NCBI GenBank assembly: GCA_964523735.1
Contig: CAZFYZ010000004.1
Location: 1-64,000, forward strand
From: CAZFYZ01 sp964523735
GTDB lineage: Bacteria; Armatimonadota; UBA5829
Length of the DNA stretch: 64,000 nucleotides
Direction of reading: 5' to 3'
Program-made: the position numbers and the translations under genes
Notes under the pieces: model-generated
Seen by the model: only the letters and a program-made list of their open reading frames with translations
What the model was told of the DNA's origin: nothing
Database searches by the model: none
In this document: positions 16,258-24,145 of the stretch, in pieces
How positions within the stretch are numbered: position 1 is the first letter of the stretch
Layout: each line of letters begins with the position of its first letter

Positions 16258-17196
16258 CTATGAGACCGTCAGAACGATCTTGCCTCTAACATGTCCGGCT
16301 TTGCTCAGTGCGTGCGCCTCTTGAGCTTCACTCAACGGCAGCACTGTCTGTACCACCGGCCGCACGTAGCCCGAATCGACCAGACCGGCGATCTGAAGCA
16401 GCTGCTCAGGGTCCGGCTGCACGAACACGTAGCCCGCGCGTGCGTGATGTGCCTCCGCCTGCTCCTTGTTCGGCATAGATAGAATGGAGACCACGATCCC
16501 ACCCGGCCTGATCACACTCCACGATCTGGCCTGAGTCTCTCCTCCGATCGTGTCGAGCACTACGTCGACGTCTTTGGCCGCATCCTCGAATGGCACCGAA
16601 TTGTAGTCGATCGCCTCGTCCGCCCCCAGGCCCCTAATGAACTCGTGGTTAGAGGCCGAAGCGGTCCCGATCACATACGCTCCTCTCCACCTGGCGAGCT
16701 GGACAGCGAAATGTCCCACACCGCCTGCTGCGGCGTGGATCATCACCCGCTGACCGGTCTGGAGACGGCCCGCATCAAAAAGCGCCTGCCAGGCGGTCAA
16801 GCAGGCTAGCGGAATGGCTGCTGCGTGGACGTGATCCACCGACTTCGGCTTGAGCGCTACCTCCGCCTCGCTTACCGCGATATACTCAGCATAGGATCCA
16901 TCGCGTCCTATATTGGGCCTGGCGTATACCTCATCACCTATGGCGAACCTGGACCTTTCGACTGTGGTGCGTGCTACCGTGCCCGAGAAGTCCCAACCCA
17001 GGATCATCGGCAACCGATCGATGTTTCTCTGGCGGAGGTAACCCTCGCGGGCTTTCCAGTCCACCGGGTTGATCGCGGCCGCGCGGACCTCTACGAGCAG
17101 ATCTCCAGGACGAAGCTCAGGCACTGGAGCCTCTTCGTAAACCAGGACCTCGGGACCGCCGTAGGAGTGAATGCGAACCGCTTTCATAGTCTGCAT
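16258..17196 (-). CDS. NADP-dependent zinc-independent alcohol dehydrogenase/quinone oxidoreductase
   Basis: 312 aa, MDR superfamily. The N-terminal GroES-like half (AVRIHSYGGPEVLVYEEAPVP, AAAINPVDWK) is followed by a Rossmann half with AAAGGVGHFAVQLAR. Zinc-ligand cysteines are absent, placing it with QOR-type reductases of quinones or enones. The first ATG is preceded by GAGGTG. It stands alone, convergent with the isomerase-like gene. Substrate unknown. Confidence 0.9.
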   Translation of the reverse strand: MQTMKAVRIHSYGGPEVLVYEEAPVPELRPGDLLVEVRAAAINPVDWKAREGYLRQRNIDRLPMILGWDFSGTVARTTVERSRFAIGDEVYARPNIGRDGSYAEYIAVSEAEVALKPKSVDHVHAAAIPLACLTAWQALFDAGRLQTGQRVMIHAAAGGVGHFAVQLARWRGAYVIGTASASNHEFIRGLGADEAIDYNSVPFEDAAKDVDVVLDTIGGETQARSWSVIRPGGIVVSILSMPNKEQAEAHHARAGYVFVQPDPEQLLQIAGLVDSGYVRPVVQTVLPLSEAQEAHALSKAGHVRGKIVLTVS

Positions 17197-17343
17197 ACGT
17201 CACCTCAGGGAGGGTATACCCAACTTAGGCGCATGCAACGGGCTTGTCCATATGTAGCAGGACACCGCGTAAGCTTCGGCGAATAACATCCTCGTCACGG
17301 CCGAGAAACCAGCACCACTTGTGTGGCCGGGGAGGGATCTACC

Positions 17344-18228
17344 ATGCAGGTCAAGACCTGTCCCAAGTGCGGCTTTGAGAACAAGCCCACGAATGCTACA
17401 TGCTCCAAGTGTTACGCTGCTCTCGAGAACGTGCCGCTAACAGAGGGCACCCAAGCGAGTCAGCCCATTATCGCAGCGGGAGGGGCCGCCGCTCGTCCGG
17501 CCAGCGCGTCGTCCAGACCACAGACTCCACCCTCTCAACATGGGCAGCCTGGAGCCAACATGAATGTGACTACAGCTGTCGCGCCTCCGCCCCCGCCGCA
17601 GTACCCGGGGCAGCCCTATCCCGGAGCGCCGGGGAATCCCAATGAGCAGATCAGGATCACGATCGGCCCGCCGCATAGGAAGCCCTACGCGCTGATCATT
17701 GTGCCGCTGGTGATCGTGTTTGTTGTGGGAGCGGCGCTAGTGCTGCGGGAGGCCATGAAGCCGCCGAAGCCCAAGATCCCGCCGGACAAGGTTATCGTGA
17801 ACTTCCTGGCAGCTAAGAAATCGGGCAGGTTCGTCAGGTGCAAGCCTTACCTGAGCGCTGACAGCATCCTGTTCATCGAAAAGAAGTTCTCCGGCAGGCA
17901 GATGAAGTCGGCAGGGCTCACTCAGAAGGACGCCGAACAGTGGTTCTTCTTCAGCCAGCATCCGACTCCAACCGAGTTGCTTTACTGCGCGGTCAGTGCT
18001 GATGTTGTGGTGGACGAGAAGAACGAGCGGGATGATCTGGCTTTCGTGCACGTGAGCATAGACCCCGGGGAGAAGGAGTCGTTCATCTTCATGACCGAGT
18101 CGGACTGGGTCCTGGTTCAGGAGGGGCCTGAGTGGAAGGTGGACCTGATGCTATCCGAGCAGCGCCAGGCGGGGCAGAACTTCCAGGACCTGCTGGGCGG
18201 AAGTCTGCCGGGACAGAAACGCGACTAG
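17344..18228 (+). CDS. Zinc-ribbon, single-pass membrane protein of unknown function
   Basis: 294 aa. The N-terminus has a zinc ribbon (TCPKCGFENKP...CSKCYAAL: two CxxC pairs at about 5-8 and 19-22). A Pro/Ala-rich linker (35-110) follows, then one transmembrane helix (about 119-140, YALIIVPLVIVFVVGAALVL). A C-terminal folded domain of about 150 residues, presumably outside the membrane, has no motif I recognise. This layout occurs in bacterial proteins of unknown role. A GGGGAGGG site precedes the ATG. The HEAT-repeat gene begins 5 bases after the stop, so the two are likely co-expressed. Confidence 0.8.
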   Translation: MQVKTCPKCGFENKPTNATCSKCYAALENVPLTEGTQASQPIIAAGGAAARPASASSRPQTPPSQHGQPGANMNVTTAVAPPPPPQYPGQPYPGAPGNPNEQIRITIGPPHRKPYALIIVPLVIVFVVGAALVLREAMKPPKPKIPPDKVIVNFLAAKKSGRFVRCKPYLSADSILFIEKKFSGRQMKSAGLTQKDAEQWFFFSQHPTPTELLYCAVSADVVVDEKNERDDLAFVHVSIDPGEKESFIFMTESDWVLVQEGPEWKVDLMLSEQRQAGQNFQDLLGGSLPGQKRD

Positions 18229-18232
18229 ACGA

Positions 18233-19201
18233 ATGGCCTCTCGACTGGATGACAAACTGAACCGGCTCTCCGAGCGTGCCCGGGACTTGCCTTCGCAAGC
18301 TGCAAGGGATGAGTTTTCAAGGGTCCTGCTCGGGCAGAGCAATGTACTCATTGCGCGCGCGGCAAGGCTGATAGCTCGGGCCAAGGATCGTGAACTGTGT
18401 CCTGTGCTGGTTGAAGCATTCGACAGGCTGCTCACGCTGCCGGCGGACTTCGACAAGAGCTGCCGTGCGAAGAGTGCCATCCTCGATGCGCTGGATGACT
18501 TGGGCTACGACGGAACAGAGCCGTTTCTGGCCGGGATAGCCTATCGACAGATGGAGCCCGTATGGGGCGGGGAAGTGGACACGGCCGCCGACCTGCGCGC
18601 GACATGTGCGATCATGCTCGGGCAAAGGTACTATCCCGACATCTACTTCGCGCTGGTCCCCCTTCTTGTTGATCCCGAGCCGTCTCCCCGCGTGGCTGCT
18701 GCCAGCGTCTTGGGCGGACTTGGCAGCGAGGCGTCCGAACTCCTCCTGATGATGAAAGTCCTCAATCCAGAGCAGGACCCCATGGTGTTGCGCACGTGCT
18801 TTGCCGGGCTGCTTTCGGCCGGGACCGACCGGTCGTGGAAGTTCGTAGCCGGCTTCCTCAAGTCGCCCCACACTCTACTTGTAGAGAGTGCTGCGATGGC
18901 GCTGGGCGAAAGCCACGATGAGAACGCGTTCAAGGTGCTGCGCGAGGCTTGGGAATCCAGCGTGGGGCTTGAGACTGCTGGTGCGCTTGCTCTGGCGCTT
19001 GCTCTGAACCGAACCGACCGGGCGTTGGATTACCTCATAGGTGTCATCAGCGGCAGCAACCCCGGAAGCCCGAAGAGGGCCATCGAGGCAGTCTCCATCT
19101 ACTCCGGCGACGAGCGTCTCAAAGAGCGTGTTCGTGAGGCCGCCGACAGTCGACAAGATCGAGCGGTCATGGAGGCGTATCAGCGGGCGTTTGCGGAGTA
19201 G
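18233..19201 (+). CDS. HEAT-repeat protein
   Basis: 322 aa, all-helical, with repeated helix pairs (VLGGLGSEASELLLMMKVL, FAGLLSAGTDRSWKFVAGFL, AMALGESHDENAFKVLREAW). These match HEAT/PBS-lyase-like repeats that form protein-binding solenoids. No signal peptide. It follows the zinc-ribbon membrane protein gene closely and may bind that protein's cytoplasmic side; this is inference from position. No strong Shine-Dalgarno site, so coupling to the upstream gene is likely. Confidence 0.82.
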   Translation: MASRLDDKLNRLSERARDLPSQAARDEFSRVLLGQSNVLIARAARLIARAKDRELCPVLVEAFDRLLTLPADFDKSCRAKSAILDALDDLGYDGTEPFLAGIAYRQMEPVWGGEVDTAADLRATCAIMLGQRYYPDIYFALVPLLVDPEPSPRVAAASVLGGLGSEASELLLMMKVLNPEQDPMVLRTCFAGLLSAGTDRSWKFVAGFLKSPHTLLVESAAMALGESHDENAFKVLREAWESSVGLETAGALALALALNRTDRALDYLIGVISGSNPGSPKRAIEAVSIYSGDERLKERVREAADSRQDRAVMEAYQRAFAE

Positions 19202-19215
19202 CCGGCTCGCTATGC

Positions 19216-20397
19216 CTACCTGAGGAATGCACCACAGGATGCCCGCCAAGCCAGTGGCGGAGAGGCGGTGCTTGAGATGCCATCGACCAAGTGGTCTCGG
19301 CTCTCGTTTACACGCACTCCGGATTCATTGAAGCAAAAGACCACAAAGCCGTCCAGACCCGCTCGACGGACGTCGTCTATCTGCGATCTCACAGTCTCCG
19401 CATCGCTCATGTAAGCTGCCAGGCCCACAAAGACAGGCCTGCCCCCGCTCCACTCATTGTAGTGGGAGAGCCAGCCGCTGAACTCCTCAAGCTTCCCCGG
19501 CAGTCGGGTGTCACGGTAGTTCATCGGCATGCTGGCATCGATGAGGCCGTTGACAAGCCACAGCCCCCAGTCCTGGCCGAGATGCTTGTAAGCGAACGTA
19601 TCCTCGAACGTCTCTGGGCACTCTCCGTAGCAGATGGTTGCGGCGCTGATCGGCAGATCGGGCTTGGCGGCGCTTACTTCCTGTCGGATGGCCTCCACAA
19701 GGTTCGTGACCTGATTCCGCCGCCACTGCTGCCAGGCCGGATCGTTCGGTGCGGGCTTCTCGGTGACGCCCGTCTCGGCACAGAAACGGCGCAGAGCGGT
19801 CTGTGAATAGCCCCAGGTGGAAGCGGGATAGCGGATGAAGTCCAGGTGGAGGCCGTCGATATCGTAACGGCGGACGATCTCGCTGACGACTTGCACGACG
19901 TGGTCCCGGGCTTCTGGAATACCCGGGTCGATGAATACGCCGTCGGGCGCGTTGACCTTGCCACTACTGGACACAGCCAGCCAATCTGGGTGTCGGTTCA
20001 CCAGGTGATCGGGGTCAGTGGGAGGTGATTGCCCTCGCCATACGCGGCACACGCTAACCCAGGCGTGAACACTGATCCCTTCGGCGTGCGCGGCCCTGAG
20101 GATGTTGGCGAGAGGATCGAAGCCTGGCTCCACACTCGGGTCCATCGGCTCCATGCTCGACCTGTAGTAGGCGTTGGCTGATCGGCGGACCTCGATGAAG
20201 AGAGCATTCAGCTTGGCTGCCTTGGCTGCGGCGATCGTTCGGTCAACCTGCGCCGGCGTCATGTAGCCCGTGCCGTACCCCGTGATCCACGCCCCACGCA
20301 TAGGCCGCGGGCGGGCCAGGTTGAGGAAGACGACGGCGAGAATCGCCAGCAGCGCCAGTCCAAACAGGATAGCCGAAACAAGCCGTCGCCTTGGCAT
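19216..20397 (-). CDS. GHL10-type glycoside hydrolase (glycosyl hydrolase-like 10), membrane anchored
   Basis: 393 aa. An N-terminal signal anchor (about 6-27) exports the enzyme. The barrel is typical of the DUF187/GHL10 group: RGAWITGYGTGYMTPAQVDRT at the start of the domain, NALFIEVRRSANAYYRS, GISVHAWVSVCRV, and DGLHLDFIRYP, where acidic residues sit at strand ends. GHL10 enzymes such as E. coli YngK/DigH act on denuded peptidoglycan glycans; whether this one does is inference. A 12-bp palindrome ends 4 bases before the start codon. Confidence 0.86.
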   Translation of the reverse strand: MPRRRLVSAILFGLALLAILAVVFLNLARPRPMRGAWITGYGTGYMTPAQVDRTIAAAKAAKLNALFIEVRRSANAYYRSSMEPMDPSVEPGFDPLANILRAAHAEGISVHAWVSVCRVWRGQSPPTDPDHLVNRHPDWLAVSSSGKVNAPDGVFIDPGIPEARDHVVQVVSEIVRRYDIDGLHLDFIRYPASTWGYSQTALRRFCAETGVTEKPAPNDPAWQQWRRNQVTNLVEAIRQEVSAAKPDLPISAATICYGECPETFEDTFAYKHLGQDWGLWLVNGLIDASMPMNYRDTRLPGKLEEFSGWLSHYNEWSGGRPVFVGLAAYMSDAETVRSQIDDVRRAGLDGFVVFCFNESGVRVNESRDHLVDGISSTASPPLAWRASCGAFLR

Positions 20398-20400
20398 GAG

Positions 20401-20412
20401 AGGTAATTACCT
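20401..20412. promoter_or_regulatory. Perfect 12-bp palindrome just upstream of the GHL10 gene
   Basis: AGGTAATTACCT is its own reverse complement and lies 3-14 bases upstream of the GHL10 start. It could be an operator for a dimeric repressor or a coincidental palindrome that includes the weak AGG ribosome-binding site. Confidence 0.3.
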
Positions 20413-20486
20413 TTCGTGTGGTGTATCGGGAACTCCATCCGCAAGCTCCATTCAGCTCCCCGAAGCACCGGTAAGCGGGACCGTCG

Positions 20487-21260
20487 CTATTGCTTCCCGT
20501 CCCTGGTCGGCCCGTCCTGTTTCTCGGCCTTACAGTCGTCCTGCGGCTCAACACCGATATCCATCTTCCAGTTCTCCTGTCGCCACTCGACTATATGGCT
20601 GCAGGCCTCAGCACCCCGCCCAACAGTGCTGATTGTCATGGTTGCCAGATAGCACCCGTAGATGGTGTTACGAGCATTGACACACGACCGGAATGTGGGG
20701 TCGACAAGAGTGATCGTGTCTGGGCCAAGAACGCGCTTGCCACCCACTAGCCGCATTCCCGGATTCAGCGCGCACGTCAGCTTATGCTCCGCGAACCATT
20801 CTTTCACAGGGGTACTGAGACCCGGTACTCGGCTGACGACCACCTTTCCTGGTATCTTCTGGTTCATTATGTAGTTGGAGTCGCTGAGTCTGTGTTTCGG
20901 CACCAGGCTGACCCAGTCTCCATCTGCCAGCCAGTCATAGTCTGCCATTTGGCACAGGGCATCAAGCTGTTCCCGCAAAGTCCCCGCCGGAATTTCTCCA
21001 CTGAGGCTGGGGCAACGTCTGTCAGCCTCGCGCTCGACAAAGATGCACGGCAGTTGCTCAATGCCCTCCGATTGCATTCTGGAGCGGATACGCATAGCTC
21101 GATGCGTCACAGTGCCCTCCTCCTTGCCGGAAGCAGCAACCTTGGCAGTAAGTGCCGAGCTGAGAGTAGCACTGGGAACCGTATCCGTGGAGACGCCCAC
21201 GCTTTGACTTCCACAGACAAATGTGAAGAGGATTACGCCCAATATCGTCTGTTGTCTCAT
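20487..21260 (-). CDS. Exported protein with STN-like segment, unknown function
   Basis: 257 aa. A signal peptide (MRQQTILGVILFTFVCGSQS) is preceded by AAGGAGAG. Residues about 85-120 (LREQLDALCQMADYDWLADGDWVSLVPK) look like the short STN domain found at the start of secretins and TonB receptors, where a small beta-alpha-beta unit ends in an I/V-V-P strand. The remainder has six or more Cys that could form disulfides outside the cytoplasm. No pore or receptor domain follows, so this is not a secretin. Function unknown. Confidence 0.65.
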   Translation of the reverse strand: MRQQTILGVILFTFVCGSQSVGVSTDTVPSATLSSALTAKVAASGKEEGTVTHRAMRIRSRMQSEGIEQLPCIFVEREADRRCPSLSGEIPAGTLREQLDALCQMADYDWLADGDWVSLVPKHRLSDSNYIMNQKIPGKVVVSRVPGLSTPVKEWFAEHKLTCALNPGMRLVGGKRVLGPDTITLVDPTFRSCVNARNTIYGCYLATMTISTVGRGAEACSHIVEWRQENWKMDIGVEPQDDCKAEKQDGPTRDGKQ

Positions 21261-21408
21261 ATTCGCTCTCCTTGTCTTGCAGTCCACGGAGCTGTCTGGC
21301 CGGATGCAAGCGCCGGATAGTACCGCGCGCCTGCCGGATGTGTTAGCCCGGTCAAGATGACGGGTAACGCTAGGAGCATACACTTGCAGGTCATTTCCAC
21401 CTCCGCAT

Positions 21409-22371
21409 TCAGATTCTGGATCGGTCAGCCTCTCGGCTCTGCAGGTCTGGCGAAGCAGGCCACACTGTCGCACGCAACCCTTCCTCGAGCGTCACGATCG
21501 GCCTCCAGCCAAGATGGGAAGCTGCCTTCGAGATGTCAGGGCGGCGTCTGTGGGGGTCGTCCTGGGGAAGTGGCCGAAAGACGATCTCGCTTGAGGAGCC
21601 GGTGATTCGCTTCACTAGATTCGCAAACTCCAGAACTGTCACTTCCTCGGCATTGCCGATGTTGACTGGTTCGGGATGGTCTGATCCGAGCAGCCGGCAG
21701 ATGCCCTCAACGCAGTCGGAGACATAGCAGAAGCTGCGAGTCTGAGAGCCGTCGCCAAAGACAGTGATCGGCTGGTTGTTCAGCGCCTGGCCTATGACTG
21801 CGGGCACCAGGCGGCCGTCGTCCGGGCGCATTCGGGGCCCGTAGGTGTTGAAGATGCGGGCGATGCGCGTCTCGAGACCGAGGTGACGGTGGTAGGCCAT
21901 CGTCAGTGCTTCGGCGTAGCGTTTGGCCTCGTCGTAGGCTCCCCGTGGGCCGATAGGATTGACGTTGCCCCAGTAGTCTTCGCGCTGCGGGTGGATGAGG
22001 GGGTCTCCGTAGACCTCGGAGGTCGATGCCAGCAGGAAGCGGGCTTCGTGTGCCAGTGCGAGCTTCAGCGCGTTGTGGGTGCCGGTCGCGCCGACATCGA
22101 GGGTCTCGATAGGTCGCCTCTGGTAGTCCGTGGGGCTGGCGGGTGAAGCGAAGTGGAGGACTGCATCCTGCCTGGTCTCGATTTCGATGGGTTGGATGAC
22201 ATCATGCTCAATGAATCGGAAGTCCGGATTGTCCGCGAGGTGCGCGATGTTGGTGAGGCTGCCGGTGACCAGGTTGTCCACTACCGTAACGCGCGAGCCT
22301 CTTGCCAGGAGCGCGTCACATAGATGCGAGCCGAGAAACCCTGCTCCGCCGGTTATGAGTACTTGTTTCGT
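21409..22371 (-). CDS. NAD-dependent UDP-glucuronate decarboxylase-like epimerase/dehydratase (UXS type)
   Basis: 320 aa when the N-terminus is completed. The Rossmann loop TGGAGFLGSH is intact but lies upstream of any ATG, GTG or TTG in frame. Reading back, ACG at 22371 gives MKQVLITGGAG, with GGGGAGGGG 6 bases ahead and an in-frame stop 21 bases upstream. SDR catalytic residues are Ser/Thr in LASTSEVYGDP and Y-x3-K in YDEAKRYAE. SPTDYQRRPIETL and FNTYGPRMRPDDGR match UDP-xylose synthases. It would make UDP-xylose from UDP-glucuronate for glycans. A GTG at 22281 would destroy the cofactor site and is unlikely. Confidence 0.85.
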   Translation of the reverse strand, partial: TKQVLITGGAGFLGSHLCDALLARGSRVTVVDNLVTGSLTNIAHLADNPDFRFIEHDVIQPIEIETRQDAVLHFASPASPTDYQRRPIETLDVGATGTHNALKLALAHEARFLLASTSEVYGDPLIHPQREDYWGNVNPIGPRGAYDEAKRYAEALTMAYHRHLGLETRIARIFNTYGPRMRPDDGRLVPAVIGQALNNQPITVFGDGSQTRSFCYVSDCVEGICRLLGSDHPEPVNIGNAEEVTVLEFANLVKRITGSSSEIVFRPLPQDDPHRRRPDISKAASHLGWRPIVTLEEGLRATVWPASPDLQSREADRSRI

Positions 22372-22380
22372 TTCAGACCC

Positions 22381-22540
22381 CTCCCCATCCCTCCCCTAAA
22401 GCGGGAGGGGGCAGGTTCGTGTAGAGTCGAGCGTGTCCCCCCTCTCTTCAGGAGGGGGCTAGGGGGAGGTTCCTACGCTTCTGTGCTTCGGCGAGCGCCA
22501 GCGCCCTCACCCCATCCCTCTCCCCCAGGAGAGGGGGCGC
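22381..22540. repeat. G/C-rich palindromic repeats, family C
   Basis: At least three short inverted units rich in CCCTCC/GGAGGG lie in tandem (about 22380-22402, 22437-22472, 22503-22538). The third reads CCCTCACCCC, then CCCTCTCCC and GGAGAGGGGG. Close copies occur just after the N gap (22662-22688), inside the activase gene (31346-31379) and, more loosely, before rdgB (62641-62675). Confidence 0.6.
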
Positions 22541-22541
22541 G

Positions 22542-22651
22542 TCAGGGGTATACGGCCGGTTGCGTCAGGGCGGTGTCCTCGTCGAAGCCGCACATCAGGT
22601 TCATGCTCTGAACAGCCTGCCCGGCGGCGCCTTTGCCCATGTTGTCGATAG
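22542..22651 (-). CDS. argC: N-acetyl-gamma-glutamyl-phosphate reductase, C-terminal fragment
   Basis: The last 35 or so codons of argC, ending TGA at 22544-22542. The peptide (IDNMGKGAAGQAVQSMNLM, then CGFDEDTAL and a final YP) matches the highly conserved ArgC C-terminus, including the KGAAGQAVQ-MN helix. ArgC reduces N-acetylglutamyl phosphate in arginine synthesis. The 5' part is lost in the 10-N scaffold gap, so this is an assembly truncation rather than a decayed gene. Confidence 0.85.
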
Positions 22652-22661
22652 NNNNNNNNNN
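22652..22661. other. Scaffold gap (10 N) inside argC
   Basis: Ten N of placeholder length. The right flank begins inside a family C repeat that is also present at 22515-22536, so the assembly probably broke at the repeat. The true distance between argC and smpB is unknown. Confidence 0.95.
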
Positions 22662-22695
22662 ATCCCTCTCCCCCAGGAGAGGGGGGAGGTTTGTG

Positions 22696-23163
22696 TTACC
22701 CTCGTCCGGCCTCTTCTCGGCGGCGGTCCCGTTCCACGTCGCGCTGGGCGATTGCGTCGCGCTTGTCGTAAAGCTTCTTTCCTCGCGCGAGACCGATGCT
22801 CATCTTGGCGTAGCCGTGCGAGAAGTATATCTTGAGCGGGATTACCGTAAACCCCTTCTCCTGCAACTGGCGCTGAATCTTGCGGATTTCTGCCGCGTGC
22901 AGAAGCAGTTTGCGCGGCCGCAGTGGGTCTACGTTCTCCCGGTTGCCCTGTTCGTAGGGAGCGATGTGCATGCCGTGGATGACAAGCTCGCCGCCCTCGA
23001 TCTTGCAGTAGGATTCCTGCAGGCTCGCTTTGCCCAGCCTCAGGGACTTGACCTCAGTCCCGACCAGCACCAGGCCTGCCTCGAACTGTTCGCCGATATG
23101 GTATTCATGCCACGCCTTGCGGTTGCTGATGGTGGCATTGCGGGATTTCTGCTCTTTCGCCAT
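22696..23163 (-). CDS. smpB: SsrA-binding protein SmpB
   Basis: 155 aa, full length. It binds tmRNA and delivers it to stalled ribosomes. Typical segments: NRKAWHEYHI, GTEVKSLR-GKASLQESYC, IAPYEQGN and RPRKLLLH, with a basic C-terminal tail (YDKRDAIAQRDVERDRRREE) that enters the mRNA channel. Upstream, TATAAT (23178-23173, with extended TGG) would place the RNA start only a few bases before the ATG. I found no ssrA gene in the window. Confidence 0.97.
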   Translation of the reverse strand: MAKEQKSRNATISNRKAWHEYHIGEQFEAGLVLVGTEVKSLRLGKASLQESYCKIEGGELVIHGMHIAPYEQGNRENVDPLRPRKLLLHAAEIRKIQRQLQEKGFTVIPLKIYFSHGYAKMSIGLARGKKLYDKRDAIAQRDVERDRRREEAGRG

Positions 23164-23281
23164 GATCGCCTCATTATACCACGAGAGGCGTGTGAGCTTG
23201 CCTCGGGTGGCGCGCCTCTGCCTGAGTGAGCGCGCGATGTTCCCGCAAAGCTGGGCTCCGACTTGGTTAGGTTAGAAACCG

Positions 23282-23330
23282 CCCTCCTGGGTGCAAACTG
23301 ATATTGATACGTGAGACATTGCCAGGAGGG
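23282..23330 (+). promoter_or_regulatory. Inverted repeat covering a Shine-Dalgarno site
   Basis: CCCTCCTGG (23282-23290) pairs perfectly with CCAGGAGGG (23322-23330) around a 31-base loop. The right arm is the ribosome-binding site of the exported-protein gene starting at 23339. Confidence 0.45.
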
Positions 23331-23338
23331 TGAGGGCG

Positions 23339-23929
23339 ATGAGAGCACCAGGCATCTCGTTTCTCACTTGCATAGCCGTCCTGCTCGTGTGCGGCGCGGC
23401 GGCAACCGACGACTGCAAGCCGACATTTGGCGGCAACTTGGGCTACAACTCCTATGAGGGCTACATGTCCAGGGGGCAGGGGCTCAGGCACTATTTCGGG
23501 CCGGGAGTTGGCTACCAGAACGACTCCGGCGATCAGTTCAGGCGATACTTCCCCCGCGAGGACTGGGGCAAGTACGGCTACGGCACGGGGCACATGGGAA
23601 TGGGTTACGGGCCGTATATCTACTCACCTAGAGAGGGCGGGCCGCCAGCAGGCTTGTTTGATCCGCTCGAACCGGCCTACAAGGATGCGCCTCCGCCCTC
23701 GATCAAGGTGCGCGATGGCAACATCCGTGTCGCGTTCCCCTCAAACATCCCGGGAATCGCCTGCGTGACTGTGACCGTGGTTGCGTTCAACAACGCGGAA
23801 CTCCTGACCCAGAGCATGCAGGGTCCGCCCTACGTGTTCAACTTTCCGGTGGTGGATGGGGTCAAGAGCGTGAGGGTACGCATCGACTATCGTGACAGCG
23901 GGATGTCTGCCACATCATACCGGCTGTAG
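23339..23929 (+). CDS. Exported Gly/Tyr-rich protein of unknown function
   Basis: 196 aa. The ATG at 23339 lies 8 bases after AGGAGGG; a GTG at 23330 overlaps that site. A signal peptide (ISFLTCIAVLLVCGAAA) is followed by about 90 residues rich in Gly, Tyr and aromatic residues (NLGYNSYEGYMSRGQG, GYGTGHMGMGYGPYIYS), probably unstructured. A C-terminal beta-sandwich-like domain (IRVAFPSNIPGIACVTVTVV...VRVRIDYRDSG) follows. The function cannot be inferred. Its ribosome-binding site is masked by an inverted repeat. Confidence 0.7.
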   Translation: MRAPGISFLTCIAVLLVCGAAATDDCKPTFGGNLGYNSYEGYMSRGQGLRHYFGPGVGYQNDSGDQFRRYFPREDWGKYGYGTGHMGMGYGPYIYSPREGGPPAGLFDPLEPAYKDAPPPSIKVRDGNIRVAFPSNIPGIACVTVTVVAFNNAELLTQSMQGPPYVFNFPVVDGVKSVRVRIDYRDSGMSATSYRL

Positions 23930-24080
23930 ACGGGTTCTCTGAACCCGTGGGCGTCGGAGACGCCCGTTAGGAGCTGTAGTCGGGTTCTCTGAACCCCGTG
24001 GGCGTCGGAGACGCCTGCTACAACTGCTGTAGTCGGGGTTCTCCGAACCCGTTTGAGGCGTCAGAGACGCCTTCTACAAC
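23925..24080. repeat. Three direct copies of a palindromic repeat, family A
   Basis: Three units of about 47-52 bases begin near 23925, 23975 and 24029. Each contains CGGGTTCTC...GAACCCG followed by GGCGTCGGAGACGCC, both self-complementary, and ends near CTACAAC. The GTAGCAGGCGTCTCCGACGCC core recurs at 40978-41073 and 61979-62032. Confidence 0.8.
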
Positions 24081-24082
24081 AA

Positions 24083-24116
24083 TGAGCACCCGCCATCGGC
24101 AGACGGTGGGTGCTCA
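24083..24116. terminator. Strong hairpin between convergent genes
   Basis: TGAGCACCCGCC (24083-24094) pairs with GGTGGGTGCTCA-type sequence to 24116, a 12-bp stem with one G-U pair and a 10-base loop. It lies between the ends of two converging genes, as expected for a bidirectional terminator. Confidence 0.55.
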
Positions 24117-24145
24117 TCCTCATACAGGGTTTACGATGGGGCAAG

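Noticed and set aside
22662..23340. tmRNA gene next to smpB
   Set aside because: No tRNA-Ala-like ends or tag-coding sequence found in the flanks.
23925..24080. Three direct repeats resembling a short CRISPR array
   Set aside because: Units are adjacent without unique spacers of constant length, are internally palindromic and match other dispersed copies; no cas genes.
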